From Sphagnum compactum (lineage: Eukaryota; Bryophyta; Sphagnopsida; Sphagnales): 64,000 bases of DNA. Location of the stretch: contig OZ234493.1 in assembly GCA_965153455.1 (NCBI GenBank), positions 33,160,213 to 33,224,212 of the forward strand, in the 5' to 3' direction. The first letter of the stretch is position 1, and the number at the start of each line of letters is the position of its first letter. Below the pieces are notes generated by a model. The model ran no database searches, was not told the DNA's origin, and saw nothing but the letters and a program-made list of their open reading frames with translations. Below, in pieces: positions 24,184 to 36,800 of this stretch. Position numbers and translations under genes: made by a program.

Positions 24184-25403
24184 CATAGTTAGTTAGAAAC
24201 TCGATTGCAGGCAACTTTTGATTTAGACATTTTTGTAGATTTTACAGTAGTTAAGAAGGAGATTTTCTCAAGCTCAATTGGAGCTGCAAGAAGTGAGATT
24301 TGTCTTTTTAGGTCAGGCAACTAGTTTTGCAGTGTGTAATCAAAATTATGGTATATCAAAAAGTTAGTACTACAGGTTCGAAATGACATACATTCAGCAC
24401 ACAACTAATGCAATTATAACAATTACTGAACTTTGTAATATAAGTTTAGGATTCTGATTCTTCAAACATCATAAGTTATTTACACCAGCGTTTACAATCG
24501 TCTGTGATCATGTGAACTAATTTGACATGGATATTTGATGATTTCTGCTGTTATTAGTTACTATTGGTCTAAATAACATCACCCTCCTTGTAACAGTTTT
24601 CTTTCTCCAGAACAGAAGTTGCTTCTGTGGTCAGATTGCTGCAGTTGCCATTCAAATGCATTAGGAATTTTTGATTTGTAGAAATTTCTGCTATGGACTC
24701 ATCTGAATTGAGTGGAGAAGTTCCCAATGTGGGAATCAATTTCACACTCCAGAATAAACATTACACTTGACAAATCTCCTCCACTGATGAGTTGGGTGTG
24801 TGATCAAAATCCATGCCAAAGTAGTGCATGCAACTTGTAATAATCGCTCGATTTTCTTTTATCCCATTTTGATGCCTTTGTTTTGCAATTGCAAATTTTG
24901 CCACAAGTAGCGTCCACTCAGCATGTCAACCAACAGCTGAAATCCTGACACGAATCTTGAGTAAGCCTACACAAGTGGCACAAGAAAATTCAGATGAGAG
25001 ACAGAACCATGGCTCTGTTGTAGACCTTCATCTTATATCAACTTACTTCATAGGCTTTGGGAAGAGTAAAAACACATACAAGTTTGACCATGACAACCAC
25101 AGCATGGTTCCACTTCATACAGAAAAAAGATAGAAAAACACCCTCACAACAGTAAACAGGTACTGTAAGAATGCCTACTCCAAATAATACAGAGCTTCTC
25201 TTCCCTTCAGTTTGTCTCTGGCTTAAATTGTTTCTCTAAGATCAAAGACAAAATTTTGCAGGGAAGGTTTATCAATGGTTCTCCCACAAGGACTAGCACC
25301 GATGCAATGGTGGAAAGTGGAATGCCAGTTTAGAAGCTGCAAATATTGAGTCAAGTTTGGCATGTTTTTCTCATCCTGTTGTGAATGGCATCTTTCAGCT
25401 CCC

Positions 25404-25408
<5 letters not shown>

Positions 25409-25438
<30 letters not shown>
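25409..25438 (+). repeat. (CT)n microsatellite
   Basis: About 15 uninterrupted CT units in spacer or 3' UTR sequence. Confidence 0.85.
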
Positions 25439-25442
<4 letters not shown>

Positions 25443-25858
25443 CAGGACTTAGAGATGGGGTTTTGATTCTGTGCTGGAAAAATTGTGAACTTACAAACTC
25501 CAAAGGCATGAAAATCTCTAGGTAGAGCTTTCATGCCCTAACAAGCAGTGTTCTTTCTTCCATGGGAGACCGAGAGATATGGTTAAGACGCTGCTGCTGT
25601 GAAATACATCACAAACCAGGGATTTCACAAACAAGAGTCTCAAACTACTACCTCACACTGAGCAATCCATCAATCAATCATTCCTGAAAACTGCAGTGCT
25701 GAGACCCAACTTTCAATCAATAAGCTAGAAGAGCAATGTCTCTATCTCAGGAGAACAGTGCACACAGAAATGTGCGGAAAGCTGTTTCCAAGAGTTTCCT
25801 CAACCAAGCTTAATAACCCTCACTCTACCATGGACTCACTACGTCCAAAGGAAAGTTT

Positions 25859-25975
25859 TCCACATGATTTGAGGAATGATCTCCACATTCCTGAAAGGAT
25901 TTCCACGTGATTTCAGGAACGATTTCCACATTCCTGAAAGAATTTCCACATTTCAGGAATGCTTCCCACATGGCA
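25859..25975. repeat. TTCCACATTCCTGAAAG repeat cluster with self-complementary units
   Basis: Units such as TTCCACATTCCTGAAAGGAT and TTCCACGTGATTTCAGGAAC recur about every 20 bp in alternating form. Segments such as TTCCTGAAAG and TTTCAGGAA are mutually complementary, so the stretch can fold on itself. On the minus strand it gives a short frame with repeated WKSFQECG-like words, which is probably fortuitous. Confidence 0.6.
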
Positions 25976-26074
25976 ACAGGAAGGATTTCATTTTTGACAT
26001 AGGGTTTCATACGATTCTGTGCCGTTTCCTGACACATTGAAATCTACATTCACGATGCTTTGATCTATCAACTT

Positions 26075-26395
26075 CTATGAAGAACGTGACAAGCAGCCGC
26101 AAGCCTCCTGCAAGTGAAGAAAATGTGCTAAAAAGAATACAGAGTTCTGAAAAGAAGTTAAACATGACACTGACAAAAAGAGGTTAAGTACTGAGAGAGT
26201 GTGATGCTACATTATTATCACCTTATGACAAACATTCCCTTGCTCCTCCTTCGCAGACGCGTCCGGTTGCCGATCTTCATTCTTCATGTCCAGGAAGCCA
26301 TTGCTACTGCCCTCCTCGTCCCGAAACGTCTTGAGAGCAAAATAGCCGGCTAAAAGTGCCGATAAAAACAGAAGAATCACACGCAACGGACACAT
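26075..26395 (-). CDS. Small one-pass membrane protein (MCPLR type)
   Basis: The first exon, 26395-26222, encodes 58 residues starting MCPLRVILLFLSALLAGYFALKT. Residues about 5-22 form one strong hydrophobic segment, giving a signal anchor, followed by a polar acidic tail. Exon 1 ends in phase 0 at AAG|GTGATA. The nearest good acceptor (CACTTGCAG|GAG, exon from 26107) adds only ten codons (EACGCLSRSS) before a stop, for 68 aa in all. From memory, plants have conserved small proteins of unknown function starting MCPLR-(I/L)-x-L-x-FLSA; this N-terminus fits well. Homologues as I recall them have a longer, conserved C-terminus, which I could not find downstream, so the second exon is uncertain or the gene is shortened. 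Located convergently to the aminopeptidase gene. Confidence 0.6.
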
Positions 26396-28558
26396 GACTC
26401 CTCCTGCTCCGTCCGAGAAACTGCGGTTCCAAGAGCTCGCGAAACACTAAAATCCAACCGGGAAGGAAAAAAGAAACAAACAACCAATGAAGAACAAAAA
26501 GAAGCAAAAACGACCAGCAGCTGAAGAGGAGGCAGGAGACAACAAGAGTTCACCCGCAGAAAAAGATTTCAATCCCGTGAAGAAAGAACGAGATTACCGA
26601 AGAAAACCACCAAAAGAAAGAGGGAAAACCACGCTAAACGCTTCCAAAACCTCATGCAAAAAAGCAACAAGCGAGCTTGCACACAATCGTTACCAAACGA
26701 CTGCCCTCTACAAGAGCAGTAAAACAAAGCAACAACAACAGGGAGAGGTGGACAAAGATGGAACGCGCAAAGACCAGACCGGGCCAGACCCGACCGGACC
26801 GGACAAGAGACACACGTCGAGAAACAGATGTCAACAAGCTTTTTTTTTTTTTTCTTTTTTTTGTTTGGGGGATAAGTTTATTTTCAAAATGGCTAAACAA
26901 TGTGTTTTAAAAAAGTTTTCAGGTAGCCAGATTTCTTCAAATTTTTTATAAAAATCGCCAAATTTCTCTATTGGGTGTTAGCTTGTAGCCAAAAATGTGA
27001 GGGAATCTTAAAAGTTTAGCTTCTTTTTTTTTTAGCTTCTTTTCTTTAGTGGCTGCAAATGAGCCAAAATTTCTTTCATGGCTCCCATTGTTCCACATCC
27101 CAAATGGTTGATTTTGTGGGGGCTACCTACATCAACAACAATAATGCAAAGGGGGGAGGGGGGGAGGAGGGGTGTAGGGAGGGATTGTTGGGTGGATGGG
27201 TAGGGTGGCCCCTTCCTTTGGTGGTCTACCTTTGTTGTTGTTGACCTAAATTGACCCAATTTTTACAACCCAAATTTGACACAAAAGAAAACTCTCAAAG
27301 GAATTCATTAGTGTGTTTTGAGAGCACCTTGCATTCATGAACATCCCTCCTAGAAAAGGAAAAAGGGAGGGATACTTATGCTTATAAGTGGCATGATATC
27401 CTTTCATCTCTTAAATACCTTCTTACATTAAGGTCAGTTTCGCCATTAAATAATCTGGTTGTCTTTTTTTCCCAACTTTGAGATCACCTGTCCAACTACA
27501 TACTACTCACCTTCTTGGCCTTACCTACCAACTAAGAACCAACTCCACACCCCCCCCCCCCCCCTCTCACCTACCTATCTACTAGATCCACACCCCCTTT
27601 TCCCACCTAAACTTGTTAGGTCATTCTTTACCTACCTATCATCCCTCCTACCTACCTACCCAACATTTACATATCGTCAATTGCACCCAATGAAAATAAT
27701 TCAAATGCAAGTATTGCATTTAGTCGGTGAGCAATAAATTAAACATATTTAGGCCTCATATGTTAGTATTGCACTTGCAGGCTCTTCCTACCATCAGTGT
27801 CCCCATGAGCCTCCCCCACTTTGCACCATTTATTGCATATTGTACACAACACAATGAAATAATTCAATGCCTTGGATTGTATTTTATATCATGAAATGAT
27901 CAAATGAAGATTTAAGGTTAAGTAGATGTCTCGAACATTTATGACCTATGCAAAAATATCATTTTTTATATTAATGAAATTCAAGGTTAGGTTAATTTAG
28001 GAGTGAAGAATCGTGAATTATATATTGATTTAAATAAAATTCCTTTCTTCTCTTTTGAAAGGGAGTGGAAACATCTATCTTTCAAGTTGGAGATATTCAA
28101 ATTAGAAGGTAAGAAATAAAGGTTTTCTTTCACTAATTCATAATTAGTCATCTAAAATTATTTTTGTACAATTGTCAAGGTTAAGGTTATGTGTAAGGTT
28201 TTGTAATTGGAGTTGAAGCTTTTTCGAAAGTGGTACATGTTTAAAGTTTAGTCTTTAACAATACTTAAGATTATTTTTTTAATTTGGAATTGTGGTTTGA
28301 TTTAAGGTTGGAAAGCTTTGTAAGGATAATGCCATCACCTTGAACCATCAAATTAAATTTTTTTTTTTTCCTCCCCTTCCTTTCTTTCATTCATGTGTGG
28401 TTTTAATTTAATTACAATTCAATTAATTTCATGTAACGGATCAATGTGTGAATATAACCTACAATTTCTTGATTATGGGAAAAGACTATTAAGTCAGCAA
28501 ATGTTTGATTCTATATGTAGTTATTAGTCCCAAGTACATGTATTAGAGGAATGGCCCC

Positions 28559-28785
28559 ATGTTTAGTGTGTGTCTTAATTTTGGAATGTAGGTATTGCAA
28601 GGTTGGGTCTCAAGTCTAGTGTGTGTTTTAGTTTGAAATGTAAATATTGCACTTGGTTGGGTCCTAGGTTTAGTGTGTGTTTTAGTTTGAAACGTAAGGA
28701 TTGCACTTGGTTGAGTCCCAAGTTCGGTGTGCATTTTAGTTTGGAATGGTAGGTATTGCAAGGTTGGGTCCCATGTTCAATATAT
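28559..28785 (+). repeat. Tandem repeat of ~54-57 bp, about four copies
   Basis: The unit pattern is GTTTAGTGTGTGTTTTAGTT, TGAAATGTA, ATATTGCA, then GGTTGGGTCC. Copies begin near 28559, 28614, 28669 and 28723 with 10-20 percent divergence. A further set of CACAATGTAAC/CTACAACAAC repeats follows to about 28920. Confidence 0.8.
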
Positions 28786-29884
28786 TTTGATTTTGGAGTC
28801 CTTGTTGTAGCAATGCAACGACGTGTTGCAACCACACAATGTAACGTTGCGCTACAACAACACAATGTAACATTGCTCTACAACAACATGTTAGGTGTGC
28901 GGGTGCTACAACATACAATGGTAGAAGGAAAAAAAACATAAGTGAGGGTAAGTAAGTGTTTAGGGTTCAAGGCAAGGTGATGTTGAAAAAGGAATTTCAA
29001 TTTTATTAAATTTTTAATCTAAATTCATCCAAAAACGGCCTCAATGGCCTCATCCCCCAACTGGTGCATTGGTGGGTGCTAGGTCATAAGGGCCATTGAA
29101 CTTTACCTTACACTAACTTCGACCATTACTCTAAAAGCCTTGTGCTTGAAGGTGTGTGGGCTATCACTCGGTAGTTAATCTAATGGCTTTTTCCAAGCCA
29201 TTAAGAAAGATGTTAGCACTTTTTCTCCCATGATACTTGACGGGCATTACAACGTATCATAAGGAAAAATAATGATGCAAGGCATTTTGAAAACCTAATT
29301 GGTTCATTGGAGGTTTTTGATGATGTGGCATCATCGCATTCGTTCAAAGTTGATGGGTTACAAGTTGTATTCGCCCAATACTAAGTCGGTTAAATGGGTA
29401 TAATGTGGCTATGGCGATTGCAATTACATGTTGAAATTGGGCTGTTGGCGTACTCACGAGTTATGAATATGTGAAATCATGTCCTTCCACTATGTTGTTT
29501 TGTTTTATGACCTCTTATGGCTCACCAATTATATCCCGTAATTGCGATTCAAGTAGGCCAATTATGGGAAAAAATCTTGTTGCTCACAGTTCGACTTTTC
29601 TCCTAATTGGCATGTTCAAACCAATTATGAGTCCGAAATGCCTGCACTTATGGGTCTTTCATTTTCCAAAATGCCCCCACAAGTTTCTACACTTTACAAT
29701 GTGCTCTAATGGCCATCTTAGATAAGGCTCCAAGGAACAAACACCAATGAAATCGAGTATTCCTATTGGTCAAGAGCTTTTAAATTGGTCCCAAGGTTTT
29801 TAGATGAGGGTCCAAAACTAAGACAAATCAAATTGTGATTTAGCCCACATGGCATCATTTTGAAGGAAAAATCAATTGGTCCCC

Positions 29885-29909
29885 AAAAAAAAAAAAAAAA
29901 AAAAAAAAA
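29885..29909 (+). repeat. Poly-A run
   Basis: Twenty-five consecutive A residues in AT-rich spacer. It could be the tail of a decayed retroposon, but no upstream body was recognised. Confidence 0.8.
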
Positions 29910-30737
29910 CTTAAAGGAGAGCTAATGGCTTGGAAAACCAAAGTGTAGGGTAAGGTCCAAGGTTTGTTCATTTTTTTGTTTTTATTTTTTGGGTTTTTTT
30001 TCATTGTTTTCTTTTATCCTTGTCGCTCAAATTTTGTGAGAAGGCAAGACATGCTATGGATTGAAAACGTTGTTGAAAGCACACGTGCTCCCCCATTTTT
30101 GACCAATTTTAGAGTTGTAATGGTTAATTTTGTGGATCCTTCCAAGGTGGTTGTTAGAAGGAACGCATTTTCAATTTTTTCAAACACACAATATGAGGTG
30201 AATTGAAAGGTGAAACCAAAAAAAACTAAAAACTAGAGTGCCAATTTTCACAAGTGAAAGGAGATTTGAATTTACAAAAGAACCCTAAATGAGTTCTCAT
30301 TCATCCATTGTGTGTGATAAAAAATATTTTTAAAATAATAAAAATAGAGAAAACCATGAAAAAAAAATGAAAGGCAAACCTAATTCTCTCACATGTCAAT
30401 CACACACTCATTGTTTATATTAAACCTTCGAATTGGATCCCAAGTCATTAGACACACTCATTGTACCTTAGGAAAAAAATGTTTTTTTTAAATATGAAAA
30501 ACGGTACACTTCAAATTGGTCCTTGGGCTTTTGGTCCCTGGACCCTTGTCTAAAGTGGCCCTAAATACACCACAGTTGACTCATAGGTTGTGTAAGGCTC
30601 TTGAGGGCTAGATTTCAACTTTTGCACCAATAGGAATGCTGGATTTGGGTGGAACATTGGCCCTGACTCCTAGTGTATAAGGAGCCCACTTTACACAAGG
30701 AGTACTAAAGTGTTAGAGCCCACTTTACACAACCTAA

Positions 30738-30764
30738 AGAAAAAGAAAAAGAAAAAGAAAAAGA
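30738..30764 (+). repeat. (AAAAAG)n microsatellite
   Basis: About four units of AAAAAG. Near-direct copies of AGTGGGCT...CACTTTACACAA-type words surround it on both strands (about 30685-30780). Confidence 0.75.
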
Positions 30765-32559
30765 ACTACTAAAGTGGGCTCTGAACCCCAGGATTTAACA
30801 CTACAAATCCAATACTCACACAACATTGGTTTGAACTTTCGAGAAAGGGCAAAGCCATTGTTGGATGAACCACTTGTTTTCCTTGCAATGCCAAATAGCT
30901 TGAGCATCAGAAATACTTTGGTGTCACTAGATGAAACATAAGCCTTTTTTGGTTGCCTAAGTTGACATATGGTCAGATTTTGTGGGGGCCATGGTAGCAT
31001 TTTTGCACATTCTTTCCCCCATCAAAATTGTGTCCAAGAAATAAATTTTACATGAACACAAAGTGCATTTACAATGATTAAAGAGAACTCTTAATCAAGG
31101 GCTCCAATTAAGGTCAAGTTAAGAATTAGTTTTAATTTCATTGAGTTTAAGTTTCTCATTGCAAATGTTGTTGAAATCTTACCCAATATAAAAAGGCATT
31201 TTCAATCTACTTTGGATGAAGTACATACAACCTTCAAATAGTCACGTATCGCACAAGATATGATTCTTTTTTAAAATGTCAAATAGAAGCAAATAATTGT
31301 TTCTGATTGGTCAATCATAATGATTGGTACTGGTGGTGATGGCATTTAAATATTTAGAGTCTTTCCTCGCCTTATACTAGGTATTCAAATTTTCATATTT
31401 ATGGATGGGGATTGGGGAAATGATTAAAACTTTATAATAAATGTGGTAAACATTCATAGACAATGCCCAAATATGTATTTAATTTTAAATATCTTTAAAT
31501 ATTTTTTGTGATGAATATACCATCCTCCAAGTTCTACATATATTATCTTATAATTATCCTAGGAAAAATAATGAACCTAAAAAGTTGGTTTATCTGAAAA
31601 TAAAAGGCAACAAGATTTTGTAAAAGTGAGAATGTGGATTATTACTCAAAAAATGGCCCATGTTGTTTGTGGACGAAGATTTAAAAATAATTTAATTTGT
31701 GCTGAATCCGCCAAAATACTACAATAACTTGATACCCAAGCAAATTGTGGAGAATTTAGGTCAATTGAATTAATTTTTAAAAAGTTTTAAAAAGTACAAA
31801 ATGCCAATTTACCTAGTGTACATCATTTCCCAAGTATCAATTTTCATATATCTCGATCAAATGAAGGCAATTTTTTGGTTATTGCCCTATAATTGGCGAT
31901 TTGATAAGGGGTTTCATTGAATAGTTGAGCCTTTCACTAAGTCTACCAAAATTGCTCAATAGTTCACTTGAAGGCATTCATAGGAGTAGTCTTTTCAAAG
32001 TTGAAAGTTAGGTTCATTTTTAGCACCCATTTTGAAACAAATTGTGATCAACAAAGGAAAGATCAACAATTTTTTTTAAATTAATTTATGCTATCTAGCA
32101 TTAAGTAATAAATAATAATAATAAAATGTTGTTATTGCTGAATATAACTGAAAAAATATTTATTAATTATGTGACAAAGTATTCCTTTTTTAATTTATTT
32201 TTTCACATTTGTGCAAATTTTCACACCCAAAAAAAAGGCTAATGTGGTCACCTCAATATGCTAATGTCATGTCTAGAATTGTATTATTTTCAGAAATGTT
32301 GAAATTTTCTTTTTTTTTAATAAATAAAAAAATTTGTTATTGATGGAAAATATTGAATCTTCAAGAATATTTTATTTGTCAAAAATGAAAATTTCAAAAT
32401 TAATTGATTAAATTTGACAGGCATTATGGCAAAGCTGCTAAGGTAGTATGAAATTCTCTGTTTTTGGAAAATGTTCCCTTTCATTTCGACCAAATGCTGA
32501 CAGATTCCATAGATGGGAACGCCGGAATGGGCACGCTGTAAACAAGTGTTCCCCTCAAA

Positions 32560-33290
32560 TACGGCGGTGCTGGTGCTTTTTCTGGCGTTCTCTGGTGCTG
32601 CTTTTTCCAGTGGCGAAGTTTCGCCAAAAAGCGAAATTAAGAATTAAAATTTCCCCCCAAAAAGTGATTTTTCAGGCTTTCAGTCGCCAGAAAGTGAGGA
32701 AGAAGAAAAAGGTCAAAATTGCGAGACTCGGTCAATATTCGGTTTCCATTGTATAGCCAAAAATATTGAAGGATGATTAAAGATTCATACTTTATTTCTG
32801 GTCTATAGCCATATTAGGCTAAATCTCCCTAGAGATGGTCATAACTTTTCCTACATTTTCCGATCGATGATCGCCTTGTTTTGGCTACAAAAAAAAATTC
32901 ACTAAAAAAAAACTGCCATGGAGCTCCCTTCCTTGCAGCACTTTTTGTTTTTTGCTGGCTATATATAGCCAAAAATTCATATTAAAAATTTTAAGCAATA
33001 AAATCAAGTGATTTCTTATATTTCAGATTGCCATAATTCGACCAAAATTTAAGAAAAATACCAGATTTCTATACATGGTTCAAGTACATGTAGCCAAAAA
33101 TATAAAAGGATGTTTTTTATAAAAACTTTCTTATTTAGGTTTTAGCCAAAATTGGCTAACTCTTCCTATGGACCCTCGCCACTTTTGGCTATATCACAAA
33201 ATTGAGCCCAAAAAGGTGGGGGGTGGACACTGCTCCCGCTTCTGTCGCTGGCGCTTTCTGGCGTTGTCGGGCGTTGTCTGGCGCTGCGAG
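32560..33290 (+). repeat. Diverged repeated segment containing TAGCCAAAAATAT units
   Basis: TAGCCAAAAATAT followed by AGGATG and, about 50 bp later, a TAGCCA...TTGGCTAA-like word occurs at about 32755-32840 and again at about 33092-33175. GC-rich words of the type GGCGCTTTCTGGCGTT occur at about 32565-32610 and 33247-33290. A related TAGCCAAAAATGTG word is at about 26986. This suggests a diverged repeat family or element. Boundaries were not determined. Confidence 0.45.
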
Positions 33291-33880
33291 TGGGACAAGC
33301 CATCTGCCGCTGTCGCTCTGCTCGCGACGGCCGTCGAGCTCCCCTCCCTCCCCTCGTCAGTCGCACGCACGCTTGTGGAGATGGCAGAAAAAAGCGTTGG
33401 GCGTACAAAGGACAGAAGAGAGAGATGGACAGAACATGACTCGCATGCGGGAATTATGACAGAGAAAGAACCCGCCAGTTTCCTGAGATGGGGGATGTCA
33501 CTGATCAGTAGCAGAAGAAGAAGAAGAAGGAGAGCAGAAGGACAACACCCACCCACAAACAAAAAAGCACCCAACTCTTTGTGGGTGTCGAGATCCGTCA
33601 GCAGGAAAGGAATCTCAGCTGCTGCAGTCACAACCCTAATGAGGAACAACCCATGAAGAAGGGCGCAGTAGTGTTCAGGTTCTCATCTCGACGCTTCAAT
33701 AGGATGGGAGGATCGCCGCAGCTCTCGGGAACCGGATTGCCAGGCACTGGTTTTCTTCCAGTTGTAGAGAATCAGTGATTTGGGTAGCGCTGGTGGTGCT
33801 TTGGGGAAACAGTTGAGGAGGAGGAGCAGCGTCATTATCATTATCCTCTACGGGCTTGGGTTTTTGGGTGGGGCTTATAC

Positions 33881-36800
33881 ATGTCTTCCTTGTGGGGTGG
33901 TGGTGGGATTGCTGCAGAAAGCAACGAGGAGCCGCGAGAAACTCAATTAGGAGGAGGAGGAGGAAGACTCCAACAACAACAGTTGATGAGCAGTAGTGCT
34001 GTTGCAGCAGCAGATTCGGTACCCACCAAATGTGCAGCGCTTGCATTGATAACCATCTGCATTGTCCTGGGGATCATTTCCTTGACGGGGGAAAAGCATT
34101 TCTGTCATACCACTACTGCTGATGACAACAGTGCTGGTGCTGCTGTTGATCCGGCTCTTGAGATTGCTCTAGATCTCTTCCCGCAGATTTCACACGACAC
34201 CCGGAAGCATCTTCATGAGGTCACAGAGAAAATCTTGGACCTAAGTGGAGCAAAATCCCTTACTGATATGCATATCTCGGAGTAAGTCTCACTCCATCTC
34301 TCCCTCTCTTTCTCTCTCTATGTGTTCCTGTCCACATGTCGTGACATTGTTTGCTGGCATAACAATAATCATGCCCCATCTCTCTATATGTTCTTCTACA
34401 CATGTTCATGTCATGTCATTGTTTGCTGGCATAACAATAACTGTTCTCCCCATGTGTGAATCTTTGGGTGATCTGTTCTGGTTGTGGCTGCCAGCAGCAG
34501 TGGTATGGAAGAGAAGCTTGAGGAAGATGATACTAGGATATTACAGTATGTGTTTGAGAATGAAACAAACACCAGATTCCAGAGTGCACTGGTGAAACAG
34601 GAGTATCTGTTTGAGCTTGGATCAGCACCATTTCCCAGCTGCCATGCCTCCACCATTGTTGAGGTACCTACTTACTTCTTGCCCATGCTTGCTGGCCACA
34701 ACAACTTGGGGGGGTTGGTGACAAAATGTTAGTTTGGTTCTCAATCTTCCTGTGTGTCTGCTGTCATGCTGTCATGTGTTGTGGTCACTGTTGTGTGTGA
34801 AGTTTCATGTCCCTCCTCCTGCTGTTGTTGGAATGCAGTTGGGACAAGGAACTTTTCTGGTAGCCTATTTTGGAGGCACTTATGAGGGATACGGTGATGT
34901 TGGTATCTGGGTCTCCCGCCTTGAGGTATATCTATCTTTCTTCCTTTACCTTGTACAGAGGAGATTTCTTGTACTTCTTCTGTATGTATTCTGCTGTATT
35001 GTCATTGTTGTGAATGCCTAGTCAGAGTGGCAGAATGCAATGAAAGAAATATGTACAAATGCATGCCACATTGAGAGTCACATCCCTCAGATTGGGTCCA
35101 ATCAAGTGAAGCCTCCAAAACCCAACAGATGGGGTTTGTTTCCTTGAACAATACTACTAGTCTCCAAATTTTCATTTTTAGGTAGTCATTCTTGCTACTG
35201 CATCATACCTCCAGGTGGAATCTAAACAATCATCACTTCTAGGTTATTTCCACAGACTCTGCCAAGATGAGCTCATCTTCATTGCTATTGAGCTAGGAAG
35301 AAGGGGAACTGAAAATGTTTGTTTGGTTGCGTGAGCAGAGAGGGGTTTGGAACGCTCCTGAGCTGGTGGATGACGAACCAGAAGTGCCCATGTGGAACCC
35401 GGTCTTGTTCAAAATGCCTACTACTGGGGAGCTGCTGCTATTTTACAAGATCGGACCTGAAGTCCAGAAGTACTATTTTCAAGGACTTGAACTGAGACCC
35501 CCCATCTCTCTTTCTTGCTTCTTCTGTGATTGTGTCCCATCAATATTCATGAGTTTTGTGTGTTGATTTGTTCCAGTGATGGAGGCAAATTTTTATGCTT
35601 CATGAAGCTGGTCCTGCCTATGCGCTCTCCCTTCATCCTCTGTAAATCTGGAGCAAGATTTAACTCTGCTAAATTTGCCAATCTATGTTTTATTTAGATG
35701 GAGTGGGTTTCTCAAAAGGTCGAAGGACAATGGCATGACTTGGTCACCTCGAGAACAACTTCCTCCAGGAATTTTCGGTCCAATCAAGAACAAGGTATTG
35801 TTTCCGTCGACATTGTTGAATATTGTCTTCAGTCGAGTTTTCCAACTATTTCTCAGTTGCCCATTTCAGAATTGTATTTCAGCTTATAAAAGCAACAAAA
35901 AACTCAACACAGAAGACACAACACAGGACAGTTTAATAACTGGCACACCTGTATTAAAATGCTTATTAGTATCTCAAGGTGCCAATTGAGCCTCTCTGCT
36001 GCTGCCTTTGTGAGTTCAGCCACTGCTTCTGGCAAATGGGAAACTTCTCTGTGGATCTTCAGTTGAGAGCTGGAACGCCTGGGGAGCTTGGATGGAGGTT
36101 TGATTTCTGCCCTTGAAGCAAACTGCCATGAAACACACAAGACACTGGTAGTAATATATGTTGTTTGTGTTGCCTAACTGGAAGGGAAACATCAGAAGTT
36201 GTGCATTAGTGCCAGTTTATCCTTTGTTTCTCTAATGCAAAAATCACCGGCAGTGGATAAGTTGTTGAGAAAGGTGGATGCTGTAGGTCACAAGTGATGC
36301 TGGATCCTCATGGGCAAAGCATGGTCCCATCTATGTGCCTGATGTACCCATGGGGGTCATTCAACCGGTTCCTTTTGTCACAGACCAGGGTGCCATTCGG
36401 GTGCTGTTGAGGCCTTCATATGAGATTGGCAGAATATGCATGGCAACATCACATGATGAGGGAGTCACATGGAGTTTTGCAACTCCCACTGATCTCATCA
36501 ATTGCAACTCTGGTTCGTTTCCCTGTTATATCCTCACATCTTCCATACTTATGTTGTTTTTCCATTTTGCTTTTGTCCACATGCGGCAAGGCAACTGGAA
36601 TGCTCAGTGGATCTCTTTTCTTTGGTGTTTATTGCAAAGCTGCAGCTGCATCTGTTAGTGTCTTTCTACCTGTGTCTCCCCTAACAAACTGAAAGCCTGC
36701 CACATGGGTCAGGATTTGATGGTGTGAAGCTACCTGATGGGCGGTTAATAGTGCTTTACAACACTGTATCTCGTGGGGTTCTTAAAGTGGCAATCTCTCA

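Larger units (their letters stand above)
24184..26074. other. Spacer between convergent genes, probable 3' UTRs
   Basis: No gene is recognised. The first few hundred bases are probably the aminopeptidase 3' UTR. 25540-26074 is probably the 3' UTR of the minus-strand small membrane protein. A (CT)n run lies at 25409-25438 and a repeat cluster at 25859-25975. Confidence 0.5.
26396..33880. other. Long AT-rich spacer with repeats, no recognised gene
   Basis: 26396-26830 is less AT-rich and is probably the promoter and 5' UTR of the minus-strand small protein. 26830-33160 is very AT-rich with poly-A/T and poly-C runs (C15 at 27550-27564; A25 at 29885-29909; an AAAAAG repeat at 30738-30764). No open frame resembles a known gene. 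33230-33880 is GC-rich and probably holds the promoter and 5' UTR of the sialidase-like gene. Open frames on both strands at 33166-33656 overlap each other and neither is recognisable. Confidence 0.5.

Noticed and set aside
33166-33656. Overlapping open frames on both strands, up to 162 aa
   Set aside because: GC-rich segment with Arg/Ser low-complexity products and no homology I recognise. More likely promoter or leader of the sialidase-like gene.
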